In this document: piece by piece, positions 48,998 to 64,000 of the stretch
How positions within the stretch are numbered: position 1 is the stretch's first letter
Layout of the letters: every line of letters begins with the position of its first letter
From: Haliclona indistincta
Lineage: Eukaryota > Porifera > Demospongiae > Haplosclerida > Chalinidae
Reading direction: 5' to 3'
NCBI GenBank assembly: GCA_964017065.1
Contig: OZ024792.1
Location: 4,955,754-5,019,753, forward strand
DNA length: 64,000 nt
Notes under the pieces: model-generated
Databases searched by the model: none
Seen by the model: only the letters and a program-made list of their open reading frames with translations
What the model was told of the DNA's origin: nothing
Position numbers and translations under genes: made by a program

Positions 48998-51900
48998 TTA
49001 TATTTTTATTCGAATAGGAGGTAGTCCATTGTCTTGTCTTGCAATTTTGAAACATTTAATTGTATCATCCATTTCCTCTTCCGTTTCCTCATACATGTAC
49101 AGTCTCGATAAGTGTAAAGATGAGTTCAGCTTAAGTGAGTCAAGAATGCGAGAGATGCTTTCAATGCGATAGCAAGTGAAAGAAAGATCGAGTGTTTCTA
49201 AAGAACAAAATGGCAATGCTTGAGTAGCACATTCCATATCATCATCTATCATACTTATGCAACTAATGTTCAAGTGTAGCAAGGTTGTGTTGTGTTTAAG
49301 CCCATGAAAAGTATGTGAAATGATTGAATTTGCACTTGTACCGTCATGGTCATTTTTTTGAAACATCAAGATGAGTAAGTGACTTGTTGACCTGAAGCAT
49401 TTTAGTGAGAGACCTAGCAGTGTCTGTGTCTGCAGCTGTTATACCTGTATTGCTTAGATTCAAGTTGACCAGAGTAGTATTGCTTAGAAGACCTTCAAAG
49501 ATGCAGTGAGCTCTAGAATCACATAATACTTCATTTTCTGAAAGATCAAGATGAGTAAGTGACTTATTGACCTGAAGCATTTTAGTGAGAGACCTAGCAG
49601 TGTCTGGGTCTGCAGCTGTTATACCTGTATTGCTTAGATTCAAGTTGACCAGAGTAGTATTGCTTTGGAGAACTTCAAAGACGTAGTGAGCTCCAGAATC
49701 ACATAATATTTCATTTTCTGAAAGATCAAGATGAGTAAGTGACTTGTTGACCTGAAGCATTTTAGTGAGAGACCTAGCAGTGTCTGGGTCTGCAGCTGTT
49801 ATACTTGTATTGCTTAGATTCAAGTTGACCAGACTCTTATTGTGCTGTAGACTTTTGAAAATACTAAGACCTTCTGACATTGAGAAAAATCTCGTTTTTG
49901 AAAGATCAAGATGAGTAAGTGACTGATTTACTTGAAGCATTTGACTCAATGATCTGGAAATGTCTGGACCTGTGTTTGAATATCGATTATTGTTGCTTAG
50001 AGACAAGTGAGTAAGAGTGGAATTGTGTTGGAGACCATCAAAGACACAGCTACCTTTCAAGAGTAAAGCGTTCCCTGAAAGATCTAGATGTGTCAGTGTC
50101 TTGTTCACTTGAAACATTTTACTGAGAGACGTATCAGTGTCTGAATCCGTACTTCTTAATCCTGTTGTGCTTAGATTCAAGTTAACCAGAGTATTATTGT
50201 GTTGAAGACCTTCAAAGACGCAGTGGGATCCTGAATCTATGAATGAGTTCTCTGAAAGATCAAGATGTGTAAGTGATTTGTTCACTTGAAGCATTTCAGT
50301 GAAAGACCTTGCAGTGTCTGGATCATAACATGGAAATCCTGAGTTGCGTAGAATCAAATGAGTAAGAGTAGTGTTGTGTTGAAGACCTGCCACGAAATGG
50401 TAAAATATTCTCACTGATTCAACAGGCCATGCTGTCAATGTGTTCTGTGAAAGTTCAAGATATTGTAGTGACTTGTTCACCTGAAGCATTTTGATGAGAG
50501 CTAAGATATTCTTTTCAGTGTATCGCATATTAAGTAGACTGAGTTTAGTAAGGGAGGAGTTTGTTTGTAGTGCTGTTGCGATGTGCAGCAACCGGTCAAA
50601 GTGGATGCAACCATTAGTTATACGAACTTCACTAATGGCAGGAGACAGTTTAAGGTGAGATGCTATAAGTTTTACTCCTGACCCAGTAATGGATGTTTCA
50701 AATACATTTTCTCCAACTTTATAATACGGTCCATAATCATCGTCGTCACTATCAGTAATCTGCTGTACTGTAAATACCAGTTTACGTGAGAAATTACCAG
50801 CTGTGGGAAGTTCTTCAACAGGATATTTTGAGAGTTCGGTTAGCAATAACTTCAATAGGTAGTAGTCATTAATCCCAACAACAGAAAGGTGCACAGGTGG
50901 CACATTGGCACTATGACACGGCATGGACAGTAGTGAGGTTATGAAGTAGCCAATTGCTATGTAATCTGATGGATTATGTATTTTATAGTTCAATATCATG
51001 TTGGTTGAAAATTCAGGATCAACTAGTTGGCATAGAGAAGGTTGTTGTGTTTCAAAGAAACAGTGTAGCAAAGGTAGGATCTTCTCTAGACTTGAAATAT
51101 CATGCTGATAAGAAGAAATGAATTCTTGTATCGCTGGATTGTTCAGTTTCGTGAAGCCGCAATAGTAAAGAAATACAGCTTGAAAACGAGAGCTTTCAAA
51201 AAATTCCTTGAACACTTTTATTTGTTCACTTGAGGCCATCTGGGAAATATGATAGGCAGCAAGAAGCTCTTGAACTGAGAGATGAAGAAAGTTGTATGAG
51301 AGAAATTTGCTAGTAAGTGTAAGTCCCTGAACAGCCTGGAGTAGCCCTAATGAAGGGAGATCATTTGGCAGGTGAGACGATTGCAAATCCTTGGAGTAGA
51401 ATATAACTTTGTCCTGCATTACTCCATTGTAAGCTAATACACTGAGGTTACTCAGTGAAGACTTAAGGTCATCAGGAAGGTCATCAAGTGAGGATAATTC
51501 AGATAAACTCGTGTCTGGCTCATGTGTTGCATGTTCACGGACTATGCTGCAGAGTACGAGAAGACAGAAAAGCTCATGGCGTGTGGTAGGTAGGGCACCC
51601 TTCAGTGTCAGGAATGCATGCACTAGTATTGCTGAATGTAGAGGTATATAACAGTATCCTTCTATAACAGGGTGCTCTTTAAGATGCCGAAGAAGTTTCT
51701 GAACTTGAGTGCCATCGTCACCTATAGCCTTCTCAATATACTCACGGATCTGGTGTGGGGTGAATCCCATAATCTCTACTCGTCGATCAGCTATGTTGAG
51801 TAGGTTTCCTGATGCCACTGGTCGAGAGGTGATAACAACATTACTTTGCTGAAGAGACAGCTTATGTGGTTGTCGAATGATTGTGGAAACAAGTGAGTCA

Positions 51901-52945
51901 CTCATTAGGCTGTGTGGAAACTCATCCCATCCATCGAATATAAAAAGCACTCTTGCTCCATGTAAAGCTTGAATTTTAGAGACGATCATATGTTGAGATT
52001 GAGACGAGGTAGTATCAGATGGTAGAATGTCAGCCAAGGTCAAAGCTTTCTGAATGGCTTCATCTCGCAAGTAAGCTAGGACTACGATGTCAAATCTCGC
52101 TAACCAAAACGCACCTTGTGCCCATTGGTGGCAAAGGTGTAGAGCAAGTGTGCTCTTCCCTCCTCCAGGGGCTCCTTCAATAAGACATACTCTACCTTGT
52201 GGTTGTGGCGGTGGTGGTAGTACAACTAAAGGTTGTGCTGGAAGTGGAAAGAGGTCATGGAGATCAACGGAGGATTTCTTGTGATCAAGAATTGTTTCAA
52301 TCTTTCCCTGCTGTGCTAGTCTGATCATTTCCTCCTCTGGTCCCCCACGTCGTAGCCCTTTAGCTCCGATCATTGCTAGTTGTATGAACTCACATTTTGG
52401 GAGGTGGGCCCAATGTTGGGAGCTCGAGGTGTGGCTTTGAGAGAGTGAATTGTACAATTCTTCAAGGTAGGAAGCATAAGAAGCGAGAGTATCAGGATGA
52501 GATGGATTGGATAGAGAATCTAACAATAAATTTTTAGAGTTATTTAGTGTCGTTAAATGAGACAAGCGTACTTACCATCCTCAGTGTCTGAAGAGCTGCT
52601 GCTATTAGATGACTTTGTCAGCATTTTTTGGACTTTTAATCCAATATCAAACTTCCCACATTTTCTAAACACTCTGCACAATCGCTTGTACGTGGCTTTT
52701 GCTCCTCGTTCCTTTTTCCACTTTCTTAGCATCGCTATCTTCTGTGGGAGTACAGAATGAGGGGCAGATCCTAGTATTTCGTGCTCTTCTGCTTCTGTTA
52801 GACCGAGGGATGGCGATATCTCTCTCCAATCTGTAACCAAACGAGCAATTTCAGCCAAATGTTCCTCAGAGCATAGCTTGTCCCAGCCAGATGGTTGCTG
52901 CGCTGAGTCATCTTCATGATGATCTTCTGCTTGTCTTTCTGCCAT
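48998..52945 (-). CDS. NLR-type receptor: DEATH-NACHT-LRR, frameshifted near the 3' end
   Basis: Cytosolic pattern-recognition receptor of the sponge NLR family. Exon 1 (52945-52570, MAERQAEDHHEDDSAQQPSG) encodes a DEATH fold (LAEIARLVTDWREISPSLGL, LRKWKKERGAKATYKRLCRV). Donor g|gtaagt; exon 2 starts about 52519 in phase. The NACHT domain has Walker A GAPGGGKSTLALHLCHQW (about 52185) and Walker B ARVLFIFDGWDEF (about 51960), then TSRPVASGNL and the GFTPHQIREYIEKA helical part. LRRs run from about 50600 downward with the NKSLTHLDLSEN/TTLVNLNLSNTGI pattern. At about 49358-49364 a run of seven A ends the frame (DVSKK-stop at 49350). In the next frame LRR-like sequence continues without a break (NDHDGTSANS, LKHNTTLLHLNISC, LETLDLSF) to a stop at 48998 overlapping an AATAAA. 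Either a sequencing indel or a real truncation. DEATH-NACHT-LRR is the architecture reported for sponge NLRs. Confidence 0.88.
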
Positions 52946-53018
52946 GACGCCGGGCTTGCCAGCTCTGGACGATTTGAGCCTCCAAAAGTGAGCCTCGAAA
53001 ATTAAAAGTGGGGCGATA

Positions 53019-54506
53019 CAGTCGAACCGCAAGCGTCCAAAAATACACGATTTTATTTGCCACGGAAGTGGGCGGTACCCTCCACAGTCGAGGAGAAAAC
53101 ATGAACGCCAGTCTCTGCAGGAAACTTCGCTTTTATATCGGTTGTATGCTGACCTGTTTGTTCAGAATATGGATTCCAGCTTTTGAACGTCGGTTCTTTT
53201 GTTATGTTAAAGCTGGGGCCAGTTACATTTTCCAGAGAAGATGTATGACGATCACAACTCGGCCGTGCTCAAGATTCATCGAGTTCACTAGCCGCTTTTA
53301 GAGTGGCTTACTCCTAGACGGTAAGACAGACACCTCTAATAAGATACTTTTTGTGTACACTAGAGTGTTAGCCATAGTGTAGGGGTATTCCTGTCTACGT
53401 AGAGATGGAAAAACGAAAGTGTCCCACTGTTTTGTATAGTTATTTGACGTCGCCATTATGGTCTAACCACAGTGGGTATATAGTTTGCAGGAAAAAGTAT
53501 GTTTATGATTATTCTAATCAGCAATAATAGTTACTATAGAATCAGGGATAGAATAGTAGTCATGAATGAATCAGCCAGGGAAAGTAATGGATAGAAAAAA
53601 TCAACAAAGGAAATAGTTGATCTTACGATAGAAATAGCATTTATGTGTACCAGCAAAATGTCTATGTCATCATTGATAAGCATGTCTGTCACTATCTCTG
53701 TCTGTATCTCTTCTTCCTGTTCACAGTCTCCTTATTCTTGCTCTCCACACTAGCTGTGTGCGCCATGCCTCTGTGTCTGTAACACAGCATCCTCATTTTC
53801 ACCGCCTTTTTCCATGTAGGAATTTTTTCATGTTGTGAACCAAGGTTTCGCTTTTCCTACAAAGACAGCTATCACCAGGTATGCTACTGGTACTGTATTG
53901 CCCTATGTATTGCTGCACATAATGCTGTGAGGCCTTTGAAGTGATAATACCTTGCTTGTTGTCTTCCACACAGAAATCAAGAAACACAAGATCTTTCAGG
54001 GTGGTACTGTGATGTCACCTTTGCCCAGGCAGTTGTAGCTGCCTGACTCTGAGAACTTGCCATAATTATTGTTCTTCGTAACAGTATTAGTAGTATTAAA
54101 GCACTGCTATATTCATGTTATGATAAAAATACCTCTGGCTGGGTAAGTTATGGCAAGACAGCACTAATTTTGCAACATAAAACAGATAGGTGGCTTCTCT
54201 TATTGATGTGCTATAGAATGAATCCACAAGGTTGCAAAAACGAAAGTGTCCCACCTTTTAGCTTTTAATACATTTTGCACAAAAACTAGAGAATTACTGG
54301 AAGGATTTTAGTCGGATAAACATCAAATTATGTAGAAAAATACTACGTTTGGGTGCTCGCAAATTTCAAAGCAATATCGTTTACGCGCGCAAAGATATGA
54401 CCGTTTGAAAACTAAAGGCGGCAAACTTTGTCTTGGTGTGCGTTAATTAGAGTGGAAATTGTAACTCTGGATTTCTACGTATTTCGGGACGCTTGCGGTT
54501 CGACTG
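53019..54506. mobile_element. TIR transposon 1, 1.49 kb, GATA target duplication
   Basis: The ends read CAGTCGAACCGCAAGCGTCC (53019 on) and its exact complement (to 54506), with similarity for about 10 bp more. GATA flanks both sides (53015-53018 and 54507-54510). Inside, an AAAAACGAAAGTGTCCCAC block occurs twice in direct orientation (about 53408 and 54238). No intact transposase was recognised, so it is probably non-autonomous. The left end is 74 bp from the NLR start codon. Confidence 0.8.
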
Positions 54507-54507
54507 G

Positions 54508-56244
54508 ATAGACCTTTTTACCCAGAGAGCTAAAGAATGCTAATTGACCTGACGTCACGACTGGAGTAAGGTAACTCGGGGTATTTTGGAATACCGGGTA
54601 ATTCGGAATGATTCCGGTATTGACCCCAGCTACTGCAAAACTACAGATCGCCTGGATGAACTATTTCACCACGAGGTAGGTGCATCTGTTGGCTCTGCAA
54701 CGAGCACTCGCTTGGCTGCAGTACGCAGTCATTCACGGTGTAAGAATGGAAAGTGTTGACACGACTAGCCACGCCTCCATGCTAGCTACCAAGTGAAACT
54801 TTGCTGTGTACTGGAGTCACTGGTATCTCTTGAAGTTATACAAAGATCAAAGTGTGCACCAGGTAGCAGAGACTCTACAACGGCGATTTGATGAAATTCT
54901 GTTTGCTAGATTATTAGAAAATATTGCATTAACACAAATATTTAATGCAGAAACCATATAACACTTGTAAACAAAGGCGTGTGGGGAGTTGAAATTCGTA
55001 TTCATAACAATCCAAAAAGCAAAGCAGACAATACTGCAGCTTGAAACAGCTGTCAAGATATTCAAGGAGTGGCAAAATATCCTCTGCAAGATGTACAACA
55101 TCCCAGCAACCATTCTACACGGGAAGTGAATTATGGAGCAACCTAGGACAGAAAGAAACGCACAAATCACAGATCCATCATCATGCAAACATGTACAATA
55201 CCTGAAATTATGCTGAACACAGTCACAGCTGAAGTCACATCACTCGTGGCTGCACTAAAACCAGGTTACACGGGAAATACACGGACTATTCCGAATTACC
55301 CTAAATAACGTATTTTCTAGTAGCACTTGCTCTGACCGCTCTGGAGAACAACAGCAAGAACGGATAGCTACCAAACTCAGTATGCACATAGTCCGAAGGT
55401 GGCCGAAGCTTGCTGTGTAGTTAAAGTTTCCGAAACATTACACAGCATATTTACCAGCGAAGAATTCCAAAGAGTATTCCAAAATACCCCGAGTTACCTT
55501 ACATTCTTCCGCCATTTTGTTACGTTAATACATTGTGGCAATGGGAAAAACAGCGTTTTGCGTAACTGTGTAACTCTGCAACGCGGCCGAATATTCTAAT
55601 TCTACTGATATCCATGGAAAGTTGAAAACTTGCTCTACACAACCCAGAAGAAAACGAGCAGCAAACTCATCCAGACGCCGAGTTGCAATGCTGGCAAACA
55701 AGTAGGTGGCGGTCGTAATAATGGCTGTTTGTTAGCACGCACAGCTGATATCACAGTCATTGCCGTTTGTTAACTAGTGTGTTGTCATGGTTGGATAGTA
55801 TTCGATTAGAATGGACGACGATGAGGACTACAAGTTCGATAACATGTCCTCTTCAGATAGGTTAACCACACCTTTGCCGATTACATGCACTGCCGTGTTC
55901 CAGTCGTCGTCCATTCTATTGAAATACTATCCACCCATGACAGCACACTGGTTACGACCGCCACCTACTTGTTTGCCAGCATTGTAACTCGGCGTCTGGA
56001 TGAGTTTGCTGCTCGTTTTCTTCTGGGTTGTGTAGAGCAAGTTTTCAACTTTCTATGGATATCAGTAGAATTAGAATATTCGGCCGCGTTGCAGAGTTAC
56101 ACAGCTACGCAAAACGCTGTTTTTCCCATTGCCACAATGTATTAACGTAACAAAATGGCGGAAGAATGTACTCCAGCCGTGACGTCACGTATAATTATTG
56201 ATTACCGCAACATTCCAGCTCTCAGGGTAAAAAGGTCTATTTGT
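54508..56244. mobile_element. Palindromic foldback transposon 2, interrupted by element 3
   Basis: The ends match as inverted repeats: ATAGACCTTTTTACCC then (A/T)GAGAGCT, with the complement at about 56216-56244. The right arm (about 55900-56244) is a near-complete inverted copy of 54508-54568 plus 55500-55830. Shared blocks include TGACGTCACG, ATTCTTCCGCCATTTTGTTA, GCAACGCGGCCGAATATTCT and CATCCAGACGCCGAGTT. Without element 3 it is about 800 bp. No intact coding sequence is seen. Confidence 0.78.
54569..55499. mobile_element. TIR transposon 3, 931 bp, TA target duplication, nested in element 2
   Basis: Perfect 26-bp terminal inverted repeats beginning AGGTAACTCGGGGTATTTTG. TA duplications sit at 54567-54568 and 55500-55501. 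Subterminal GGTAATTCGGAAT motifs occur near both ends (about 54597 and 55290, inverted). It contains only a 113-codon minus-strand ORF with no recognised domain. Confidence 0.88.
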
Positions 56245-56996
56245 ATGGCGCCATAGATTTGAGCATGCGCAGACAGTCTGTACCATACATGCATATACAG
56301 TATAGTACCAGGCTTTTTCTAAAGTAAGAGCCTGGGAACTAGGCTAGAGTGCGCTGCAGACAGCAGCTTTGATTGTTGAACAGTACTATGGACACTGCTG
56401 TAGTGACAATGTGCATCGCTAATGTCTATATGGAGTAATAATTATTTGTAAATTGTAAACTTCCGCAATCGTATTCATGGACACAAGACTGACAACCTTC
56501 ACATGTACCCTAAAGCAGCTTCTCTAAATGGAATCTAAATTGGAGAGTGACACAATGACTGTTTAAAAAACAAAATAGTAAGATGGGCACTACATTCAAT
56601 GCACATGTCTTCATACAAAGAATTTCAATTAGAGATAGCAGCAACGTGTATTGTGATCTTCAACTACATACTGAAGCAGAACTATATATCACTTCAGTCA
56701 TTAGGGTAAGTAACTGTTACATGTAAGCTTAGTGTGGGACAAGGCTGAGTTTATGAGTTCTTTTTGCTTTGTTGACACAGGACCAACAACAGCTGACAGG
56801 GCGGAGAGACAACAACAAACACATGTACATGTACTAGCTTGCTTATAATACAAAGTACAACATAGATAATAAATTATGTGCCCAATCATCTAATAATAAT
56901 TATACACACTAACATACCAACAAAAAAAAAACAATGCAAAAATAATATAATTTATAATCGTTCGCCGCTAAAAATTGTATGTTGATGTTTGATCTC
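56245..56996. other. Intergenic region downstream of USP47
   Basis: About 750 bp, AT-rich, with the USP47 3' UTR on the minus strand. No exon, repeat or RNA gene recognised. Confidence 0.5.
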
Positions 56997-62364
<5,368 letters not shown>

Positions 62365-63033
62365 CTGAAGAATACAGTAAAGCATTGAAGGTACTGCTAT
62401 TTTGTAAAAACTTTCTTATTCAAGTTTTCACAAATAGTAACATACAAACAAACAGTAAGAAACAACAGAGACATTAAATAAAGTGTCCAAGCGATTTTTA
62501 AAATCTACTGCAGGAGATTAGTTTCTATTGTTGCTTTGTTCTCTCTAATTCATTACGAATCGACTGCAAGTCAAACGACTAAAATCGGTGAAGAAACTGC
62601 AGAGATATTCTTGAAAAACTTTTAGTAATTGGCATAAATTTTTCAAGAGATTTTCAATTGGAAATACATTATCTTCAGTGTCCACCCTTCGTCACGTGAG
62701 CAATAGCTTTGTACTGAAAAAGAGAAGACAGCAGAAAAAAATCAACCAAACTAATAAGATAATGGATGCATGAAACTAAATTTATAATTATTTTATCTTT
62801 AAAAATAGTAACAGGAACCAGATTATATTTTTTCACAAAAAAACTAAAATAAAGTGTAATGCAAAATGAGCAATATGTACACTGAGATGCAGCTGAGATG
62901 TAATACAAAGACACTTATATGTAACAATATATATACAAAACAGTTACTAAATTATTTATGCTAAAGTTAATACTAATAATAATAATTACAACAAAGAAAC
63001 AACAACAAAAATACCGAAAAGAAACAGAAATAG

Positions 63034-63497
63034 TCAGGCCACCAAACAGGCAGTTCCCAAGATGGAAGCCGCATTGCCTCTTTGAACTGCCACAGACAAA
63101 CGCTGGACCAAGTATGAACGGCTGAGTGGGTCACCAGTTTGTAATGCGATCCTCTTGCCCAAATCCTTGATGAATTTAAGAGACCTCTCACCAAAAGTGC
63201 CCATGGTCTCAATCGCAATTGGCACAAACATGTACAGTGACCGATCAAGTCGACTGTACTTAGCAATTTTTCTGTTCTCTGCCTGAGCTGCCACAGTGCC
63301 CGGTGCAATAACAGCAGCTGCTCTATACGAGGGAGCAAGAGTGTCAGGGCACGTAAAATCCCAGACGACACACTTGCCACGTTCCCAGGGCACAACTGAA
63401 ACCCCATCAGGTCTCTTGCCATCTGTTCGAGAAAGACCGAGTGGTTCAAGACGAGCAGGAATTGCTGCTGTTGTGAAGGCTCGATGGATTATTGAAT
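63034..63497 (-). mobile_element. LINE-type retroelement C-terminal fragment
   Basis: Open minus-strand frame from about 63497: RAFTTAAIPARLEPLGLSRT, DGKRPDGVSVVPWERGKCVV, WDFTCPDTLAPSY, AQAENRKIAKYSRLD, FVPIAIETMGTFGERSLKFI, LVQRLSVAVQRGNAASILGT, stop at 63034. This RPDG...W..GK...WD.T..DT...A...K..KY followed by an ALQRGNA end is, to my knowledge, a widespread C-terminal block of animal non-LTR element polyproteins. The open frame suggests a fairly young insertion. No upstream reverse-transcriptase domain lies in the window. It sits beside a truncated-looking USP47 5' region. Confidence 0.6.
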
Positions 63498-64000
63498 AAT
63501 AAAAGTTTTAATAAAATTATGAGCGTTCAAATTGCGTTAGTGTATTTTATAGCTTAATACAAGCTTGACAAACTATTATTAATATTTTGCGAGTAGTAAT
63601 TCACCATGTAACAGGCTAGTTTGGATCGATGTATAGGCAACAAAGGGCGCTGGATCGTTCTATGATATCATGCGATGTTGGTATGTAGCTATAGACGATC
63701 TAGTTAGCAAAAAGCATCCATACTTTATTTAATAATACTATACTTTAACTCAAGACTGTCATAAACGAAAAGATCAGTTTATTGCGATTAGAATGGTACC
63801 TGATTTGTCCATTATGCGCCTATCAATGTCACGCTCCACCCCCCCCAGTACGGGACAGAGGTGGGAGTTGTACGGGATTATACAATGCAATTTTGCCCGA
63901 GGGTCGGGCATTTGACCAACTCCGGTTACGCTTGGATTTTATGGTATACGTATAGCTGAGTCATTCTTCTTTATATATAAGGTCAAATCCCGTATATAGG
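63498..64000. other. Unassigned end of window
   Basis: About 500 bp with a C-run at 63839-63846 and no recognisable exon. The USP47 Cys-box exon (expected motif like NQxxTCYLNSLLQ) was looked for here and from 62365 on and not found. Confidence 0.4.

Noticed and set aside
54847..55188. 113-codon minus-strand ORF as a transposase of element 3
   Set aside because: No DDE/D or helix-turn-helix pattern recognised; too short.

Overview
The window looks like genomic DNA of a demosponge, most similar in style to Amphimedon. It is AT-rich, with compact multi-exon animal genes whose introns are mostly 40-150 bp and GT-AG bounded. It carries two families known to be prominent in sponges: an Ig-repeat/TIR receptor and a DEATH-NACHT-LRR (NLR) gene. 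Species assignment is inference from gene content. No tRNA, rRNA or CRISPR was seen.

Layout. 1-1980: 3' part of mitochondrial glutamate dehydrogenase (+). 2339-5569: MAP3K2/3-type kinase with PB1 domain (+). 5846-8429: Ig-TIR receptor (-), divergent from pyridoxamine-phosphate oxidase at 8588-9247 (+). 10417-11391: single-exon DXD glycosyltransferase (+). 11776-16321: tafazzin (-), sharing a 105-bp promoter with mitochondrial SSB at 16427-18472 (+). 18595-29406: three paralogues (A +, B -, C -) with the complete ectodomain order of an Eph receptor but no kinase domain, plus a decayed fourth copy. 30532-36805: SYCP1-like synaptonemal-complex protein (-), divergent from transaldolase at 37251-38770 (+). 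40098-41863: animal cryptochrome (+). 41950-46349: Holliday-junction resolvase GEN1 (-), divergent by 60 bp from peroxisomal protease TYSND1 at 46410-48204 (+). 48425-48800: LINE remnant. 48998-52945: NLR (-) with a frameshift near its 3' end. 53019-56244: three mutually nested TIR transposons. 56997-62364: USP47 deubiquitinase (-), lacking its Cys-box exon in this window. 63034-63497: LINE C-terminal fragment (-).

The most unusual part is the Eph-like cluster. The genes share the signal peptide, Eph ligand-binding fold, Cys-rich module and two FN3 domains, then end in three ways: a GPI-signal-like tail (A), a Thr/Pro stalk with TM and short Tyr-rich tail (B), or a Thr/Pro repeat stalk with two CUB domains and no TM (C). 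Divergence between paralogues switches abruptly between FN3-1 and FN3-2, which suggests gene conversion or recombination. The closely packed neighbours leave no room for kinase exons, so these would be kinase-independent Eph-like binding proteins (adhesion, decoy or self-recognition roles are inference).

Other notable observations: a 42-bp minisatellite that copies a GEN1 splice donor 13 times; an empty site preserved inside a palindromic element; a PTS1-ending terminal exon in TYSND1; a D-box upstream of the cryptochrome; and recurring CACGTG E-boxes in the short promoters. Multi-exon boundaries were read by eye from frame continuity and GT/AG signals, so individual exon ends may be off by a few bases.
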